This document shows, piece by piece, positions 1-9,475 of a stretch of DNA of 64,000 bases. The DNA is taken from assembly GCF_031456295.1 (NCBI RefSeq), contig NZ_JAVDUJ010000001.1, positions 992,001 through 1,056,000 on the forward strand, read 5' to 3'. Numbering within the stretch: position 1 is the first letter of the stretch; each line of letters begins with the position of its first letter. A program made the translations under genes and the position numbers. The notes under the pieces were generated by a model that was not told the DNA's origin, did no database searches, and saw nothing but the letters and a program-made list of their open reading frames with translations. This DNA is from Arcanobacterium_A hippocoleae (GTDB lineage Bacteria; Actinomycetota; Actinomycetes; Actinomycetales; Actinomycetaceae).

Positions 1-1113
1 GATCGCGTTTGTTACTACACGTGCACTATTGGGATCTTTCGCATCTTTATTGATCGTCTGCACGGGGCGATCAAGGGCAGAAACGATCCCTGAAGTCATT
101 GTGGAGCTCAATCCTAGCGGATTGCCGATCGCCGCAACAGCTTCACCCACCTGTAAATCTTGCGAAGTGCCGAGAGCAGCTACGGTCAAATCTGCAGGCG
201 GATTCTTGAACGAAATCACGGCAAGATCTGTTGCCGGATCAGTTCCATCAAGTTTGGCTTCAAACAAACGCCCGTCAGCAAGTTTGATCCACACCTCTTT
301 CGCTCCGCTGATAACGTGATCATTGGTCAGTACGTGACCTTTTTCGTCGATAATCACTCCTGAGCCTGCTGCCGTACCAGCACTTGATTTTGTATCAATT
401 GCCACGACGGCTGGCCCCACTGCTTTTGCCACCGCTTCCCAATCAGGAGTCTTGCCATTGGCTTGCACCACTGGCGCTACAATTTTTTCTGCCTTTCCCA
501 GCGCCGCTGGCCGTGTACCGTCATAGCGGAGGGTCATTATTCCCACTGCCATTAATGTACTCAGCAAAGAGACAATGATCAGCCCGCTGATAAATGCAAA
601 CCAACTCGGATTCCGGCGCTTCCGCCGGGGCTTTTCTAAAACTACAGCAGCGGGATCAAATATCAGCGGCATTGTAGCTTGCTGCGGACTTGCAGGCGCT
701 GTTTCCTGCCACGGGTGTGCGTGATGTGTTTCTGTTGCTGCCGCAAAGATTGGTGCAGTATTTTGGGAAGCAACATCTGGAGTTACCATCGCAGCTGATT
801 CTGGAGCTGGCATCTGACCTGCAGGTATTGCCGGCGGATTGGCAACTGGGGGCTGTGCACCAGCTTGCATCCTTAGCTGACCGCTCGCAATCTCAGCTTC
901 TGCGCCAGGTACCTTATTTTGTTCGGCTTGTTCAGCTTCTGGCTGGAAATCAACTTCTTTTTCTGCGCCTTCTGCAGCTGCTGCACTCGGCTGCCCTGGG
1001 TAGTTCTGTACTGCTGGACGCTGGACTACCACCGGATCTGCTGACTCCACTTGGTGATTTGCTTCGGGCGCAGCCGTCATCCCATCATTTTCAAAATTTT
1101 CTTCCGAACTCAT
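1..1113 (-). CDS. HtrA/DegP-type trypsin-like serine protease, 5' part (runs off the left edge)
   Basis: I translated this reading frame from the ATG at 1113 down to base 1 without a stop (371 residues, C-terminus missing). The first ~165 residues are a cytoplasmic, Ala/Pro/Gln/Glu-rich low-complexity region. A basic stretch (EKPRRKRRNPSW) precedes one membrane helix at about residues 171-193. The extracytoplasmic part begins a trypsin-like domain: GSGVIIDEKGHVLTNDHVIS holds the catalytic His (~266) and TDPATDLAVISF the catalytic Asp (~296). The Ser motif (usually GNSGGP) would lie just outside the window, shortly after the last residues VVTNAI. Actinobacterial HtrA/PepD proteins share this plan and usually end in a PDZ domain, which cannot be seen here. 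An upstream AGGTGAGAG supports the start. Role: quality control of exported proteins. Confidence 0.85.
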   Translation of the reverse strand, partial: MSSEENFENDGMTAAPEANHQVESADPVVVQRPAVQNYPGQPSAAAAEGAEKEVDFQPEAEQAEQNKVPGAEAEIASGQLRMQAGAQPPVANPPAIPAGQMPAPESAAMVTPDVASQNTAPIFAAATETHHAHPWQETAPASPQQATMPLIFDPAAVVLEKPRRKRRNPSWFAFISGLIIVSLLSTLMAVGIMTLRYDGTRPAALGKAEKIVAPVVQANGKTPDWEAVAKAVGPAVVAIDTKSSAGTAAGSGVIIDEKGHVLTNDHVISGAKEVWIKLADGRLFEAKLDGTDPATDLAVISFKNPPADLTVAALGTSQDLQVGEAVAAIGNPLGLSSTMTSGIVSALDRPVQTINKDAKDPNSARVVTNAI

Positions 1114-1301
1114 ATTCTCTCACCTTCTGTATTTAACTATTACTAATGATCAAAACATCCTTGCCGAATCTTTTATCGGAGAATGAAAATCTTCCATTGC
1201 TCAATAAAACATGTTTCACTCCAAAGAACATTCAGCTTTTCTGAAAATTTGCTGAAAAACAGGCTGAATCGTATGCCCTCAGCAAAATGTACAAACCTGA
1301 A

Positions 1302-3092
1302 TTATTTCACCGCTCGGCATTTCCGCTGCACTGCCGCCAGTACTTTTTCACGTAAAGCCACGCGTCGCTGCCGCGTCTGCTGCATCGTTGCTCCGCGCAA
1401 ATTAAAATAGACAATTTCAATTCCTGCCGGATCACGTTGCAAAAATTCTTGTAATTGCACGTAGTTACCCAAAAATTCGGTAAACTTCACACGATTTCCC
1501 AAGCTTTTTGCAAATGCTGCCAAATCAAATTCGCGGGCGGTACGAAATACCCGATTGAAAATCTGTTCATCACCAGTGCCATATTCGAGCGTCGCAAAAA
1601 GTGAGCCGCCGCCGTCATCCAACACCACCACCTGCAGATCTAATTCCGCACTTTGCGGCTCAGCTGCCCGCACTAAAGCACCTAAATCATGGATAAATGC
1701 GAGATCACCAACAGCTACCCGCACTGGCTCTTGCAGCCCAAAAGCAATCCCAATCGCAGTTGAAACATTCCCGTCGATCCCTGCTAATCCACGATTTACA
1801 TACACATCCTGATTTGCGCAGCTTCCCCAAAGATTCACTTCGCGAATAATTGACGAAGCCGCATAAAATGTTGGCACTTTACTTGCAGCCAATGCTATTG
1901 CGATCTCACTTTGGCTTAGGCGCAACGAAGGCGTTGCGGATTTTTCTGACCCTGAAAATTCTTCTAGATGATTCCAAACTGCCCGGCGCGCAGCTAAAGA
2001 TGCCTGCTCCCACAAGCGATACCAAGCCAAATCGGCAGTGGCGTACCCGCCAATATCTCCAAGATTGATGATCTCAGCTGCATTTCCACTCACGTCAGTA
2101 TAGGTAGGCGCTTCATCAACCACGATCACTTCAACTTGCGGATCCGCCAAAAGACCTGCCACTTCCCGGGTCAAAGTAGGATGCCCGATCACAATCACCC
2201 GTTCAATTTCCTGCACGAGTGCACTTTGCAGCAATACCGGATGGGCAGGCATTGCCTGCGGCAGACGGCGTAACGCACTCCCCGGCTCAGCCAGGATTGG
2301 AATCTGGAAAAGTTCTCGCGCAAGCTGCTGTGCAAAATCTGCTCCATTTCCGCAGCTTGTAGGACCAGCCACCACTACTGTACGTTTCGCCACGCCGATC
2401 GAGCTGCACTCTCGCGGCATTATTGCCTGCACGGGTGCCGGGAAATTCACTGCACCACCCGCCGCATTTGCCACTTTATAACCTTGTGCAAACCGCATCG
2501 GCTCCCACGAATGGGCAGTCTGCAGCGGAGGCGCAAAAGCAATATTCAACTGCACTGGACCTGGGCCGGATGCGCCAGATATCCCAAATCCGAAACATCT
2601 GCGCACAAGCCGCCGCACCTGATTTGCCACAGCTTTTGGCTGCTGCAAATCTGCCGGTAAATCCACAAAATCAACGATCGACCCACGCAAAATCTGGGAT
2701 TGCAAACTAGTTTGTGACGCCCGCACTCCCCGCATTTCATGCGGCCGATCAGCACTGATCACGCACAATGGCACTGCCGAATAGAATGCTTCCTCTACCG
2801 CAGGATGTAGATTTGCCACGGCAGACCCAGACGTAGTGATGACGGCCGCCGGTTTGCCAACCTTGCCCAGACCTAAGGCAATAAAACCAGCCACCCGCTC
2901 GTCAGTTTCCACGAATAGTTCAATTGCACCATGCGCCTCTGCCTGCGCTAACGCAATTGCTAATGGTGCAGAACGCGAACCAGGGCAAAGCACAAAATGA
3001 CGGATCCCAGTTCGCATTGCCGTCTCGATAATTTCGCGTGCAATAAGTGCAGACGGCTCAAGCATTGATTCCTCCGGCAGAGTTTGCGGCAT
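1302..3092 (-). CDS. menD: 2-succinyl-5-enolpyruvyl-6-hydroxy-3-cyclohexene-1-carboxylate synthase (MenD)
   Basis: ThDP-dependent enzyme that joins 2-oxoglutarate (as succinic semialdehyde-ThDP) to isochorismate, the first committed step of menaquinone synthesis. The 596 residues fit the family. Visible marks are the N-terminal CPGSRSAPLA, the catalytic-Glu segment ETDERVAGF (Glu ~65), ADRPHEMRG, and the ThDP/Mg segment GDLAFIHDLGAL at ~462 followed by VVVLDDGGGSLF. Many MenD proteins have Asn where this one has DDGGG. An AAGGAG lies 10 nt before the ATG. menC lies upstream on the same strand with a ~137-nt gap, so the two may form one transcript. No menF or menH is seen nearby. Confidence 0.95.
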   Translation of the reverse strand: MPQTLPEESMLEPSALIAREIIETAMRTGIRHFVLCPGSRSAPLAIALAQAEAHGAIELFVETDERVAGFIALGLGKVGKPAAVITTSGSAVANLHPAVEEAFYSAVPLCVISADRPHEMRGVRASQTSLQSQILRGSIVDFVDLPADLQQPKAVANQVRRLVRRCFGFGISGASGPGPVQLNIAFAPPLQTAHSWEPMRFAQGYKVANAAGGAVNFPAPVQAIMPRECSSIGVAKRTVVVAGPTSCGNGADFAQQLARELFQIPILAEPGSALRRLPQAMPAHPVLLQSALVQEIERVIVIGHPTLTREVAGLLADPQVEVIVVDEAPTYTDVSGNAAEIINLGDIGGYATADLAWYRLWEQASLAARRAVWNHLEEFSGSEKSATPSLRLSQSEIAIALAASKVPTFYAASSIIREVNLWGSCANQDVYVNRGLAGIDGNVSTAIGIAFGLQEPVRVAVGDLAFIHDLGALVRAAEPQSAELDLQVVVLDDGGGSLFATLEYGTGDEQIFNRVFRTAREFDLAAFAKSLGNRVKFTEFLGNYVQLQEFLQRDPAGIEIVYFNLRGATMQQTRQRRVALREKVLAAVQRKCRAVK

Positions 3093-3229
3093 TGAGATGC
3101 GCTCCTTAGAATGATTCGATCAGATATATTAGCTACCCTTATTTTTACACGGTTTCTCCCCGCCAAGGGGATACTTGTACAACGCGGTAAGGGCAATGCC
3201 ACTGGCAACACTGAAATCAAAAGCCAAAC

Positions 3230-4369
3230 TCAGATTTCGCGCAGGTACTGCGGACGAATGAGCTGCACCAAAAGTTTTTCATGCAACCATCCTTGAGCCT
3301 GGCAAAATTCCCATGTTTCATGCAGTCGTTTTTCCCATTTGAAAAAAGTTTCCGCCCGCGGAGCAGATACTTCCTGACGCCTAGATTCGCCATTTTTTAA
3401 TTCAGCCATACAATATCCGTCCCGGTGATAGGCATCAAGCAAGAAATCTGGATCCACTTTCCGCACTGGCAATACCCCCGCACGCGCCAGCAAAGCCTGC
3501 GAGCTTACGTCGATATGAAACAACTTTGCTGTGCCCAGCCCGCACGCATACCGCAAATCAGGCAAAGCTGCCGCCAAATACAAACCGCTTACGAGCCCGA
3601 CAGAACTTTCCAAAGCTGAACTTACAACGGCTGGTAAATCAAGTTCAGTTACAAGCTCAAGCGCTGCGCGCACCCCTAGCAGTGGCTGATTCTTTACCAC
3701 AACTACATCAGCTGCCGCCAAATCACGTACCAGTAACGGATTTTCTGCTCTCCGCAATGATTCATCTGCAGCGATCTGCACCGACGGGATCCGCTTCCGC
3801 AGGCGCGCTAAATCAGCTACATCCGCACACGGCTGTTCCGCATACTCCAAACCGCGTGCCGCTCGATCATATTTTGGCAAATTATCGCAAGCAGTGCGCA
3901 GATCCCATTTGCCGTTCACATCGATCCGAATATTAGCCTTTGCACCAAGCGCTGCGCGTACTGCAGCGAGCCTGCTCAGGTCGTCTTGTATCGTCTGACC
4001 CGGCTCAGCTACCTTCACTTTTGCCGTGTGTGCCCCCAGCGCTTGTGCAATTTCAGCTGCTTGCGGTGCCGGTACCGCTGGCACCGTCGCATTGATCGGA
4101 ATTTCACGGCGCTGCTGAGCTGAAAGCGGATATCCGCGCAATACGCTGTCAAGCCCGCCCATCAGCCACCGGGCACTCTCAGCAGTACGATAATCCCAAA
4201 ATGGTGAAAATTCAGCCCATCCGGCTGGCCCCTGCAGCAATACGCCTTCCCGCATCGTAATTCCGCGAAACTTCACCCGCATCGGAAGTTCGAAAATATA
4301 TGCTTTTATTTGCCCAGATTCAGCACGCAATGCACGAAAGACGCTGGGCATAAATCCTGCTTTGCTCAT
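3230..4369 (-). CDS. menC: o-Succinylbenzoate synthase (MenC)
   Basis: Enolase-superfamily dehydratase that turns SHCHC into o-succinylbenzoate. The full catalytic set is visible in order: the KVK pair (Lys117 and Lys119), the metal ligands Asp150 (RIDVNGKWD), Glu178 (YAEQP) and Asp202 (AADES), and the second general base Lys226 (VVVKNQPL). At 379 residues it is longer than most actinobacterial MenC (~320). The extra length is a charged C-terminal tail after the barrel, rich in Trp, Glu and Gln, whose role I do not know. It is divergent from menB, with only 29 bp between the two starts and no clear Shine-Dalgarno for menC, so a leaderless or near-leaderless mRNA is possible. Confidence 0.93.
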   Translation of the reverse strand: MSKAGFMPSVFRALRAESGQIKAYIFELPMRVKFRGITMREGVLLQGPAGWAEFSPFWDYRTAESARWLMGGLDSVLRGYPLSAQQRREIPINATVPAVPAPQAAEIAQALGAHTAKVKVAEPGQTIQDDLSRLAAVRAALGAKANIRIDVNGKWDLRTACDNLPKYDRAARGLEYAEQPCADVADLARLRKRIPSVQIAADESLRRAENPLLVRDLAAADVVVVKNQPLLGVRAALELVTELDLPAVVSSALESSVGLVSGLYLAAALPDLRYACGLGTAKLFHIDVSSQALLARAGVLPVRKVDPDFLLDAYHRDGYCMAELKNGESRRQEVSAPRAETFFKWEKRLHETWEFCQAQGWLHEKLLVQLIRPQYLREI

Positions 4370-4398
4370 AGCTCTAGCATAACTGGCACAATAGAATC

Positions 4399-5454
4399 AT
4401 GAACAATACGAAGTTTTCTCCACTACCCAAACAGGTATCGCAAATTTTTGACCCTCACAAATGGCGCAGCGTCACCGGCTTTCCAGATGCCGATATTACT
4501 TATCATCGCGGAGTTGCACGCAAATTCAACGCTGCTGGAGAGGTAACTGCTGAACATGATCTCCCCGTCGCCCGAATTGCATTTAATCGCAGCGAGGTGC
4601 GCAATGCATTTCGCCCAGAGACGGTCGATCAGCTTTTTCGCGCAATTGACCACGCTCGACTCACTGGCGAAATCGGTACCGTGATCCTCACTGGCAACGG
4701 CCCCTCCGCAAAAGATGGCGGTTGGGCTTTCTGCTCTGGAGGTGACCAGCGGATTCGCGGGCGCGACGGCTATCGCTACGATCTCCCGCAATCAGAAAAT
4801 ACAGTTTCAGATGCTGGCGCCAATCCAAGCTCGAATGCTGATGCCGCAGCTTTGCAAATTCAGCAAGCCGAGCTTCGGAAAGCAGCAAACCCGGCACGTG
4901 CTGGCCGGCTGCACATTCTTGAAGTACAACGACTAATGCGCACTTCAGGAATGGTGTTTATCGGGGCAATTTCAGGTTGGGCAACCGGTGGCGGGCACTC
5001 ATTGAATGTGGTCTGCGATCTTTCGATTGCTTCACTTGAACACGCAAGATTCATGCAAGTAGATGCCAATGTGGGCTCATTCGATGCCGGATATGGATCC
5101 GCCCTATTGGCTCGGCAGGTTGGTGATAAACGCGCGCGCGAGATTTTCTTCCTTGCACGGGAATATTCAGCGCAGGATGCACAAAATTGGGGTGTGGTAA
5201 ACGAAGCCGTACCGCACGCGATACTCGAAGAAAAAGCGCTCGAATATGCTAAAATCCTAGCTACAAAATCGCCGCAGGCAATTCGGATGCTAAAATTTGC
5301 ATTCAATCTGGCTGATGACGGGTTAGCCGGGCAGCAGGTATTTGCGGGCGAAGCCACGCGTTTGGCTTATATGACGGCAGAAGCGCAGGAAGGACGAGAT
5401 GCCTTCTTAGAAAAGCGCGCACCTAACTGGGATGGATTCCCACATTATGCGTAA
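4399..5454 (+). CDS. menB: 1,4-Dihydroxy-2-naphthoyl-CoA synthase (MenB)
   Basis: Crotonase-fold enzyme that cyclises o-succinylbenzoyl-CoA to DHNA-CoA. It has the oxyanion-hole segments AFCSGGDQRIRG and ISGWATGGGHSLNVVCDLS, and the family-specific VDANVGSFDAGYGS with the conserved Asp/Ser/Tyr region. The 351-residue length reflects a charged insert between GYRYD and HILEVQRL (about residues 130-170), as in the long actinobacterial/mycobacterial form. The C-terminus FLEKRAPNWDGFPHYA is close to the family ending. It starts a plus-strand run menB-menE-menA. No convincing Shine-Dalgarno precedes the ATG. Confidence 0.95.
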   Translation: MNNTKFSPLPKQVSQIFDPHKWRSVTGFPDADITYHRGVARKFNAAGEVTAEHDLPVARIAFNRSEVRNAFRPETVDQLFRAIDHARLTGEIGTVILTGNGPSAKDGGWAFCSGGDQRIRGRDGYRYDLPQSENTVSDAGANPSSNADAAALQIQQAELRKAANPARAGRLHILEVQRLMRTSGMVFIGAISGWATGGGHSLNVVCDLSIASLEHARFMQVDANVGSFDAGYGSALLARQVGDKRAREIFFLAREYSAQDAQNWGVVNEAVPHAILEEKALEYAKILATKSPQAIRMLKFAFNLADDGLAGQQVFAGEATRLAYMTAEAQEGRDAFLEKRAPNWDGFPHYA

Positions 5455-5502
5455 AATTTATGCAAACGCATCAAGGATAACGGCAAAAACGATTAATTGA
5501 TC

Positions 5503-6867
5503 ATGACTACTTCTTTTCACACTCCAAGCTGCACGGTGATCCAGGCTTCACGAAGCGTAGCAGGACGGATGAAAACGGCAGCACAGATCGCGCGGGCTTT
5601 CCACACCTGGGAAAGCGGCGCGAAAACAAAACCAGTTTTCCTTATTCCGCCTGAAGCAGATGCCCTAAAAAGCGCTGCTGAAGTAGCAGCCTACGATATC
5701 CCGAAAGGCACTGGCGTATTGCTCCGCACTTCCGGATCTACTTCCGGGCAAGGCAAGATCGTTGCACTTTCATGGGAATCACTGGCAGCCGCTGCAGCTG
5801 CCACGCATGATCACTTTGGCGGTCCAGGAGCCTGGATCAACGTACTTCCGATCTATCATATTGCCGGTTTCCAAACAATTTTCCGTTCAATTTTTGCTGG
5901 TTTTTCGCCAATTATCGGAGATTTTACGAGCTGTGCTGATTTTCGGCAAGCAACCTCGCAAAGCGCTGCCCCGCGCCATTACCTTTCGCAAGTACCGGTT
6001 CAACTCACGCGCCTGCTTGCATCAGCGCCTATGGATTCGCTTTTACCGTCAGGCAAAGCAGAAATCCAAAATGAGCATCCTTCGCTCAGCACTTACTGCG
6101 GTATAGACGTAAATCTCGTTGGCGGATCTGCGATCCGCACCGACTTACTCCAGCAGGCTCAGCTACTTGGCTTGCGTACCGTCACCAGCTATGGGATGAC
6201 AGAAACTTGTGGCGGATGCGTCTACGATGGGATCCCGATTGGCGATACAAAACTAGAAGTTGGCGTAAATGGGCAGATTTCGATTGGTTCATCGGTGGTC
6301 GCGCTTGGCTATCTCGGGCAGCCCCAAACGCAAGAGTTTTCTCGTGATTCGCAAGGTATACGCTGGCATCATACGCGCGACTGGGGTGAAATTTCAGATG
6401 GCATCCTGAAAGTAAATGGGCGCATCGATGATGCAATCATCACTGGCGGTCTAACTGTGATCCCACAACTTTTAGAAGATGCGATTTCCACCGAATTTCA
6501 GACACAATGTGTAGTTGTCTCCGTGCCAAGTAAGATCTGGGGTGCAGAAGTAATTGCCGTCAGCGCTCGGAAACTTTCACAAGCGCAAGTGCATAAATTC
6601 GTAGAAAATAAATTTGAGCGAGGCTGGGCACCACGGAAAATATATGCGCTTACAGACTTGCCCGATCCGCGGAATGGTTCCCCCTACCGTACCTCGCACT
6701 CTGCACAATCTGCACCGACGGAAGGCACTGCCCAGCACACAGCCGATTCACATGGTGAAAATTTAGTGCACGCACCGCAAAGCGAGCCAGCATTCCCGCT
6801 GACCGGATCCGGAAAAATAGACCGGCGGAAACTTGCCGCGCTAGTTGCGCAAATACATTCCGACTAA
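5503..6867 (+). CDS. menE: o-Succinylbenzoate-CoA ligase (MenE)
   Basis: ANL-superfamily acyl-CoA synthetase that activates o-succinylbenzoate for MenB. The phosphate-binding loop is RTSGSTSGQGK (about residues 75-85), the adenylation motif is TSYGMTETCGG, the ribose-binding Asp segment is WHHTRDWGEI, the hinge is VNGRIDDAIITGG, and the C-terminal catalytic Lys is in GSGKIDRRKL. About 454 residues, normal apart from a ~40-residue Ser/His/Pro-rich insert before the last motif (PYRTSHSAQSAPTEG...). I chose the ATG at 5503. A TTG two codons earlier (5497) is possible, and neither has a well-placed ribosome site. The gap to menB is only 48 nt, so co-transcription is likely. Confidence 0.93.
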   Translation: MTTSFHTPSCTVIQASRSVAGRMKTAAQIARAFHTWESGAKTKPVFLIPPEADALKSAAEVAAYDIPKGTGVLLRTSGSTSGQGKIVALSWESLAAAAAATHDHFGGPGAWINVLPIYHIAGFQTIFRSIFAGFSPIIGDFTSCADFRQATSQSAAPRHYLSQVPVQLTRLLASAPMDSLLPSGKAEIQNEHPSLSTYCGIDVNLVGGSAIRTDLLQQAQLLGLRTVTSYGMTETCGGCVYDGIPIGDTKLEVGVNGQISIGSSVVALGYLGQPQTQEFSRDSQGIRWHHTRDWGEISDGILKVNGRIDDAIITGGLTVIPQLLEDAISTEFQTQCVVVSVPSKIWGAEVIAVSARKLSQAQVHKFVENKFERGWAPRKIYALTDLPDPRNGSPYRTSHSAQSAPTEGTAQHTADSHGENLVHAPQSEPAFPLTGSGKIDRRKLAALVAQIHSD

Positions 6868-6919
6868 GCTGTATCGTATTGCAAAACACTGCTTCCCTGA
6901 TTGCTCCCGCAAGTGCACC

Positions 6920-6925
6920 TATAAT
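6920..6925 (+). promoter_or_regulatory. Possible -10 box upstream of menA
   Basis: A perfect TATAAT sits 79 nt before the menA ATG in the 136-nt gap after menE. The -35 region is poor, so this is only a candidate for separate transcription of menA. Confidence 0.3.
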
Positions 6926-7003
6926 TGAGTGATCCAGGCAAAGATCGATTTCTCAAGTACACTTGTCTGAACTAGCATCGGATCGAAGAGAAAGCAGCAA
7001 ATT

Positions 7004-8131
7004 ATGGCAACTTTCAACGACTGGCTCGAAGGAGCACGGCTGCGCACACTTCCTGCGGCAATCGCGCCAGTGATCGCCGGAGCCGGGATCGCCTATTCAG
7101 AAAATGCTTTCTCGATCATCCGCACACTCTTGGCAGCATCTGTGGCGCTACTGCTGCAAATTGGCGTGAACTTCGCAAACGATTATTCTGACGGGATCCG
7201 CGGCACAGATACACACCGCGCCGGGCCACCACGCCTAACTGGCGGTGGAAAATCCAATCCGCGAAAAGTGCTTGCTGCAGCGCTTAGCGCTTTTGCACTC
7301 GCTGGATTTTTTGGAATAGTCCTCGTGGCACTTTCGGGTGCATGGTGGCTTCTCGCGGTTGGCGCCGCGGCGATTATCGCTGCCTGGTATTACACCGGCG
7401 GAAAATACCCTTATGGTTACCACGGGCTCGGTGAACTTTTCGTTTTGATCTTTTTCGGCTATGTGGCTACCGTCGGCACGGTTTACACGCAAAGCCTGAC
7501 GATGCCTGATCTTGCCTGGATCGCTGGGAGCGGGATCGGGATGATCGCCTGCGCCCTGCTAATGATCAACAATATCCGTGATATCCCAACCGATAAGATT
7601 GCAAATAAGCGCACACTCGCCGTCCGACTCGGAGAAAAACGAGCGCGGATCGCTTATCTGTTACTTTTACTGATTCCAATTTTATTTTTAACGATCGGTT
7701 TTGCAGGGCACTACCCAATTATGATGTGCGCACTGATATTAGTGCCTTGGGCAACAGAAATCGCGAAGCCGGTAATGCGCGGAGCCACAGGCGCTGCTCT
7801 CATCCCTGCTTTGAAACAAACCGGACTCTATGAGATCGGCTACGCTGTATTGATTACAGGCGGGATCATAATTGGTGAGATCACTGGTATCGGAGCTCTG
7901 ATCGGGATCGCAATCGCTTTGATGGTCTTGATTTTTTGGCTCGCATTTGAATTTACTTCTCGCTCGAAAATAATGCGTACCCGGCGCTCGAAATCAACAC
8001 GAGTGCAAAGCAGCAATGCGCGAACAAAAGTTTCATATTCCAGCAGCGCAAAGCAACGCGGCAAAAATTCACGTGCGCCAAGATCCAACACACGGGGATC
8101 TCGTTCGAAAGCACAAAGGCGACGGAAATAA
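7004..8131 (+). CDS. menA: 1,4-Dihydroxy-2-naphthoate polyprenyltransferase (MenA)
   Basis: UbiA-family integral membrane prenyltransferase that attaches the isoprenoid chain to DHNA, giving demethylmenaquinone. The two Asp-rich motifs are present: NDYSDGIRGTD (~66-76) and NNIRDIPTDKIANKRTLAVR (~189). About eight hydrophobic helices follow the usual order, starting WLEGARLRTLPAAIAPVIAG. The catalytic part ends near residue 318. The last ~57 residues form a Ser/Arg/Lys-rich tail (SRSKIMRTRRSKSTRVQ...), probably cytosolic, which is not part of the core family. Together with menD, C, B and E it covers most of the route. menF, menH, a DHNA-CoA thioesterase and menG are not in this window. Confidence 0.93.
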   Translation: MATFNDWLEGARLRTLPAAIAPVIAGAGIAYSENAFSIIRTLLAASVALLLQIGVNFANDYSDGIRGTDTHRAGPPRLTGGGKSNPRKVLAAALSAFALAGFFGIVLVALSGAWWLLAVGAAAIIAAWYYTGGKYPYGYHGLGELFVLIFFGYVATVGTVYTQSLTMPDLAWIAGSGIGMIACALLMINNIRDIPTDKIANKRTLAVRLGEKRARIAYLLLLLIPILFLTIGFAGHYPIMMCALILVPWATEIAKPVMRGATGAALIPALKQTGLYEIGYAVLITGGIIIGEITGIGALIGIAIALMVLIFWLAFEFTSRSKIMRTRRSKSTRVQSSNARTKVSYSSSAKQRGKNSRAPRSNTRGSRSKAQRRRK

Positions 8132-8217
8132 ATTCTTCTGCTCCGATATCGCTTTCTTTTTCCGAATCAGCTTCTTACCGATGGCTTTTACTGATCCTTT
8201 CGCTTAAACTCTCTAGT

Positions 8218-8655
8218 ATGCCCCGAGTGATTCTAGTATTAGTTCTCTTAGCCCTCATTATTTATGCACTCATTGATTGTATTCGTACCGATAGTGCCGC
8301 AATGCCTGCTCGTGTTGCGAAACCAATCTGGATCATTGGAATCATATTTGTTCCGGTACTCGGGGCGCTCTTGTGGGTTGGGTCTAAATTACAGAAGATC
8401 ATCCAGGCAGATTCGCAATTTGGTGCCGCTGATTTAGCTGATAAATTCCGCAAAGGAAAAAATCCGCAATCATCTGCCCCCATAGCCCCAGATGATGATC
8501 CAGATTTTCTCTCGCGGTTAGAAGCACAAAATCGGCGTCGGCATTATGAACAGAAAAAAGCCGAAGAAAATCCAGATCTTGATGAGCAACGAAAAAATCG
8601 GGATGAAGACGACGATACGCCTCGCGGACTTTACGGATCAGGCAGCTTCAGTTGA
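8218..8655 (+). CDS. Small membrane protein with a PLDc_N-type (phospholipase D/cardiolipin synthase N-terminal) domain
   Basis: 145 residues. A first helix (VILVLVLLALIIYALIDCI) is followed by a short loop and a second helix (AKPIWIIGIIFVPVLGALLWVG), the two-helix module found at the N-terminus of cardiolipin synthases and alone in many actinobacteria. The rest is charged and soluble (PDDDPDFLSRLEAQNRRRHYE...), with Asp/Glu/Arg runs. It has no HKD catalytic motif, so it is not an enzyme. Its last 8 nt overlap the convergent histidine-phosphatase gene. The function is unknown. Confidence 0.75.
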   Translation: MPRVILVLVLLALIIYALIDCIRTDSAAMPARVAKPIWIIGIIFVPVLGALLWVGSKLQKIIQADSQFGAADLADKFRKGKNPQSSAPIAPDDDPDFLSRLEAQNRRRHYEQKKAEENPDLDEQRKNRDEDDDTPRGLYGSGSFS

Positions 8656-9370
8656 TTGCGTTTGCCGCAGCTGATTTCTTAGTAGCCGCTTGCGAAGTAC
8701 CTGGCACCATATCTTCTGCTGCCGCTAGTAAATGCGCTACCGGCTCCCAGTAATTTAATGCAATTAACTGATTTTGTGAAAACACCAATGATGTACATGA
8801 GGCAAGCGAACATTCTCGCTTACCCGGATGATGCGCAAGCGGCCGTCCTTCAATAAATCTCCGCATCGTCCAAATTGGCAGCTGATGCGAAACTAGTACA
8901 GCTTCTCCACCACGAGCAGCATTCAGACCTTGGAATATCGCACGCCGCATCCGCGCCACCACTTCCGTATAAGGCTCTCCCCAAGATGGTGTAAACGGGT
9001 TCAGATACCAACTCCAATATTTCGGATGAGCAAGCATTAAACGGTTATTATTTACAGCCAAACCTTCAAATTTATTATCGGCTTCGATCAGGTCAGGAGT
9101 ATTTTTCAGTTCTAAGCCAAAAGCTTCTGCCGTTGGAGTACCCGTCTCAATTGCGCGCTCTAATGGCGAAGTAATGACGGCACGAATATCATGCCCTCCC
9201 GCGATGAAAGCTTTTGCAAGTTCCTGCCCCATCTGCTGCCCGAGCTTAGTGAGATGGAATCCGCTTCGCCTCCCGTACAACACACCATCGGGGTTATCTA
9301 CTTCGCCGTGGCGTACCAAATGGACAGTAGTGAGGTTCTTTTTATCTAGAGCTTCCAAAGCAGACGGCAT
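8648..9370 (-). CDS. Histidine phosphatase family protein (phosphoglycerate-mutase-like)
   Basis: The protein starts MPSALEALDKKN at 9370, 4 nt after an AAGGAAG ribosome site. The open frame extends further upstream to 9427, but without such a site. The catalytic RHG motif is in VHLVRHGEVDNPDG, the second Arg/Glu pair is in ITSPLERAIETGTP, and the second His is in VLVSHQLPIWTMRRFIEG. 240 residues. Proteins of this subgroup in actinobacteria often sit near menaquinone and cytochrome c maturation genes, which fits the position after the men cluster, but the substrate cannot be read from the sequence. It converges on, and overlaps by 8 nt, the gene ending at 8655. Confidence 0.85.
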   Translation of the reverse strand: MPSALEALDKKNLTTVHLVRHGEVDNPDGVLYGRRSGFHLTKLGQQMGQELAKAFIAGGHDIRAVITSPLERAIETGTPTAEAFGLELKNTPDLIEADNKFEGLAVNNNRLMLAHPKYWSWYLNPFTPSWGEPYTEVVARMRRAIFQGLNAARGGEAVLVSHQLPIWTMRRFIEGRPLAHHPGKRECSLASCTSLVFSQNQLIALNYWEPVAHLLAAAEDMVPGTSQAATKKSAAANAIN

Positions 9371-9475
9371 CGCACTTCCTTCACTGCAATATTTATGCTT
9401 CCGATTCATGCGCCAGTACTGCATCATCTATTTAATAGAATGCTCGTTAGCGGCGTAGTTCTAATGTATCTCTTT

